A stretch of DNA of 64,000 nt, taken from IMG/VR virus record IMGVR_UViG_3300021379_000005, positions 62,001 to 126,000 of that record. One strand, given 5' to 3'. The stretch is from a virus. A program made the position numbers and the translations under genes. Of this stretch, positions 63,800-64,000 are shown piece after piece (the first letter of the stretch is position 1; the number at the start of each line of letters is the position of its first letter). Under the pieces are notes generated by a model, which saw only the letters and a list, made by a program, of their open reading frames with translations, was not told where the DNA came from and ran no database searches.

Positions 63800-63819
63800 A
63801 TTTTGATTCATTCTAGGCC

Positions 63820-63847
63820 AAAAAAAAGGGCAGTAATGATACCACCC
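63820..63847 (-). terminator. Rho-independent terminator
   Basis: GGGTGGTA-TCAT-TACTGCCC on the minus strand gives an 8-bp stem with two G-U pairs, followed by eight T. It separates the partial membrane gene from the curli/cyclase block. Confidence 0.85.
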
Positions 63848-63871
63848 TTTGTAACATTTGTCAGATTTGCA

Positions 63872-64000
63872 TCAAGTTATATACCATATTACCAAAGATG
63901 CAAGAACAATCCATAAAGAATGCTGGAAACCAAACTTAATAAAACCAAATACGATACTAAGAAATATTCCTATAGAAACACCTAACACTGCAAGTATTGA
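63872..64000 (-). CDS. C-terminal end of a membrane protein (partial)
   Basis: The last 42 codons are visible: two hydrophobic segments (SILAVLGVSIGIFLSIVFGF and HSLWIVLASLVIWYIT) ending at a TGA. The rest lies beyond the window. Function unknown. Confidence 0.6.
   Translation of the reverse strand, partial: SILAVLGVSIGIFLSIVFGFIKFGFQHSLWIVLASLVIWYIT

Noticed and set aside
1-64000. CRISPR arrays, insertion sequences, transposases or integrase
   Set aside because: No spaced direct repeats of CRISPR type and no recombinase motifs were seen.
56400-64000. Possibility that the curli/cyclase block is bacterial contamination
   Set aside because: Strand, dense overlaps, AT-rich composition and late-like promoter match the rest of the window and no break is visible; still, only read mapping can rule out a chimera.

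Overview
This window looks like part of the genome of a marine, T4-like myovirus. The evidence is a run of T4-type baseplate and tail genes (homologues of gp8, gp7, gp6, gp25, gp5, gp27, gp53, gp48/54, gp4, gp26 and a gp29-like tape measure), T4-type replication and late-transcription genes (gp32, gp59, gp33), and several families often seen in marine T4-like phages (PhoH, FmdB-type zinc ribbon, DUF4815, peroxiredoxin, cupin and 2OG oxygenases). The host is probably a heterotrophic alphaproteobacterium: the window carries a circularly permuted, two-piece alphaproteobacterial-type tmRNA and a DUF1127 gene, and no photosynthesis genes. The DNA is AT-rich and densely packed, with many 4- to 15-base gene overlaps.

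Layout. Positions 1-18,062 are a minus-strand block of baseplate wedge and hub genes, read from promoters with the T4-late sequence TATAAATA. Positions 18,114-23,584 are a divergent plus-strand block: head completion gp4, a tube-like protein, gp26 with a probable -1 frameshift extension, an EF-hand membrane protein and the tape measure. From 23,592 almost everything is on the minus strand. Positions 23.6-29.8 kb hold gp32/gp59/gp33, an exonuclease, PhoH and FmdB. Positions 29.8-36.9 kb hold a beta-barrel-like protein, the tmRNA, a lysis-type pair (M15 endolysin plus membrane protein), a Mom-like modifier, peroxiredoxin, a mini SET protein and six tRNAs (Trp, Thr, Asn, Pro, Gly, Arg). Positions 37-56.4 kb are a mosaic of about 60 small genes. 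Many groups there are headed by near-identical sigma70-type promoters (TTGACA, 17-base spacer, TATAAT-like). This stretch also holds an alternative oxidase, an RMF-like protein, a DUF262-HNH protein, a winged-helix regulator, a cupin, an RNase H-fold protein and a SleB-like hydrolase.

Positions 56.4-63.8 kb are the most unusual part. They hold an A-type Fe-S carrier, a CHASE2-class III adenylate/guanylate cyclase, two curlin-repeat proteins, a FecR-domain protein, CsgG, CsgF and small membrane proteins. This is a nearly complete curli-like secretion cassette joined to a membrane cyclase, apparently late-expressed. The inferred picture is a phage that reprograms host translation (tmRNA, tRNAs, RMF-like), respiration and redox state (alternative oxidase, peroxiredoxin, Fe-S carrier) and the host cell surface or cAMP state (curli, FecR, cyclase).

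Limits: all function calls come from reading motifs by eye, with no database search. Small-gene starts were chosen from ribosome-binding sites and overlaps. Many small genes have no recognisable function.
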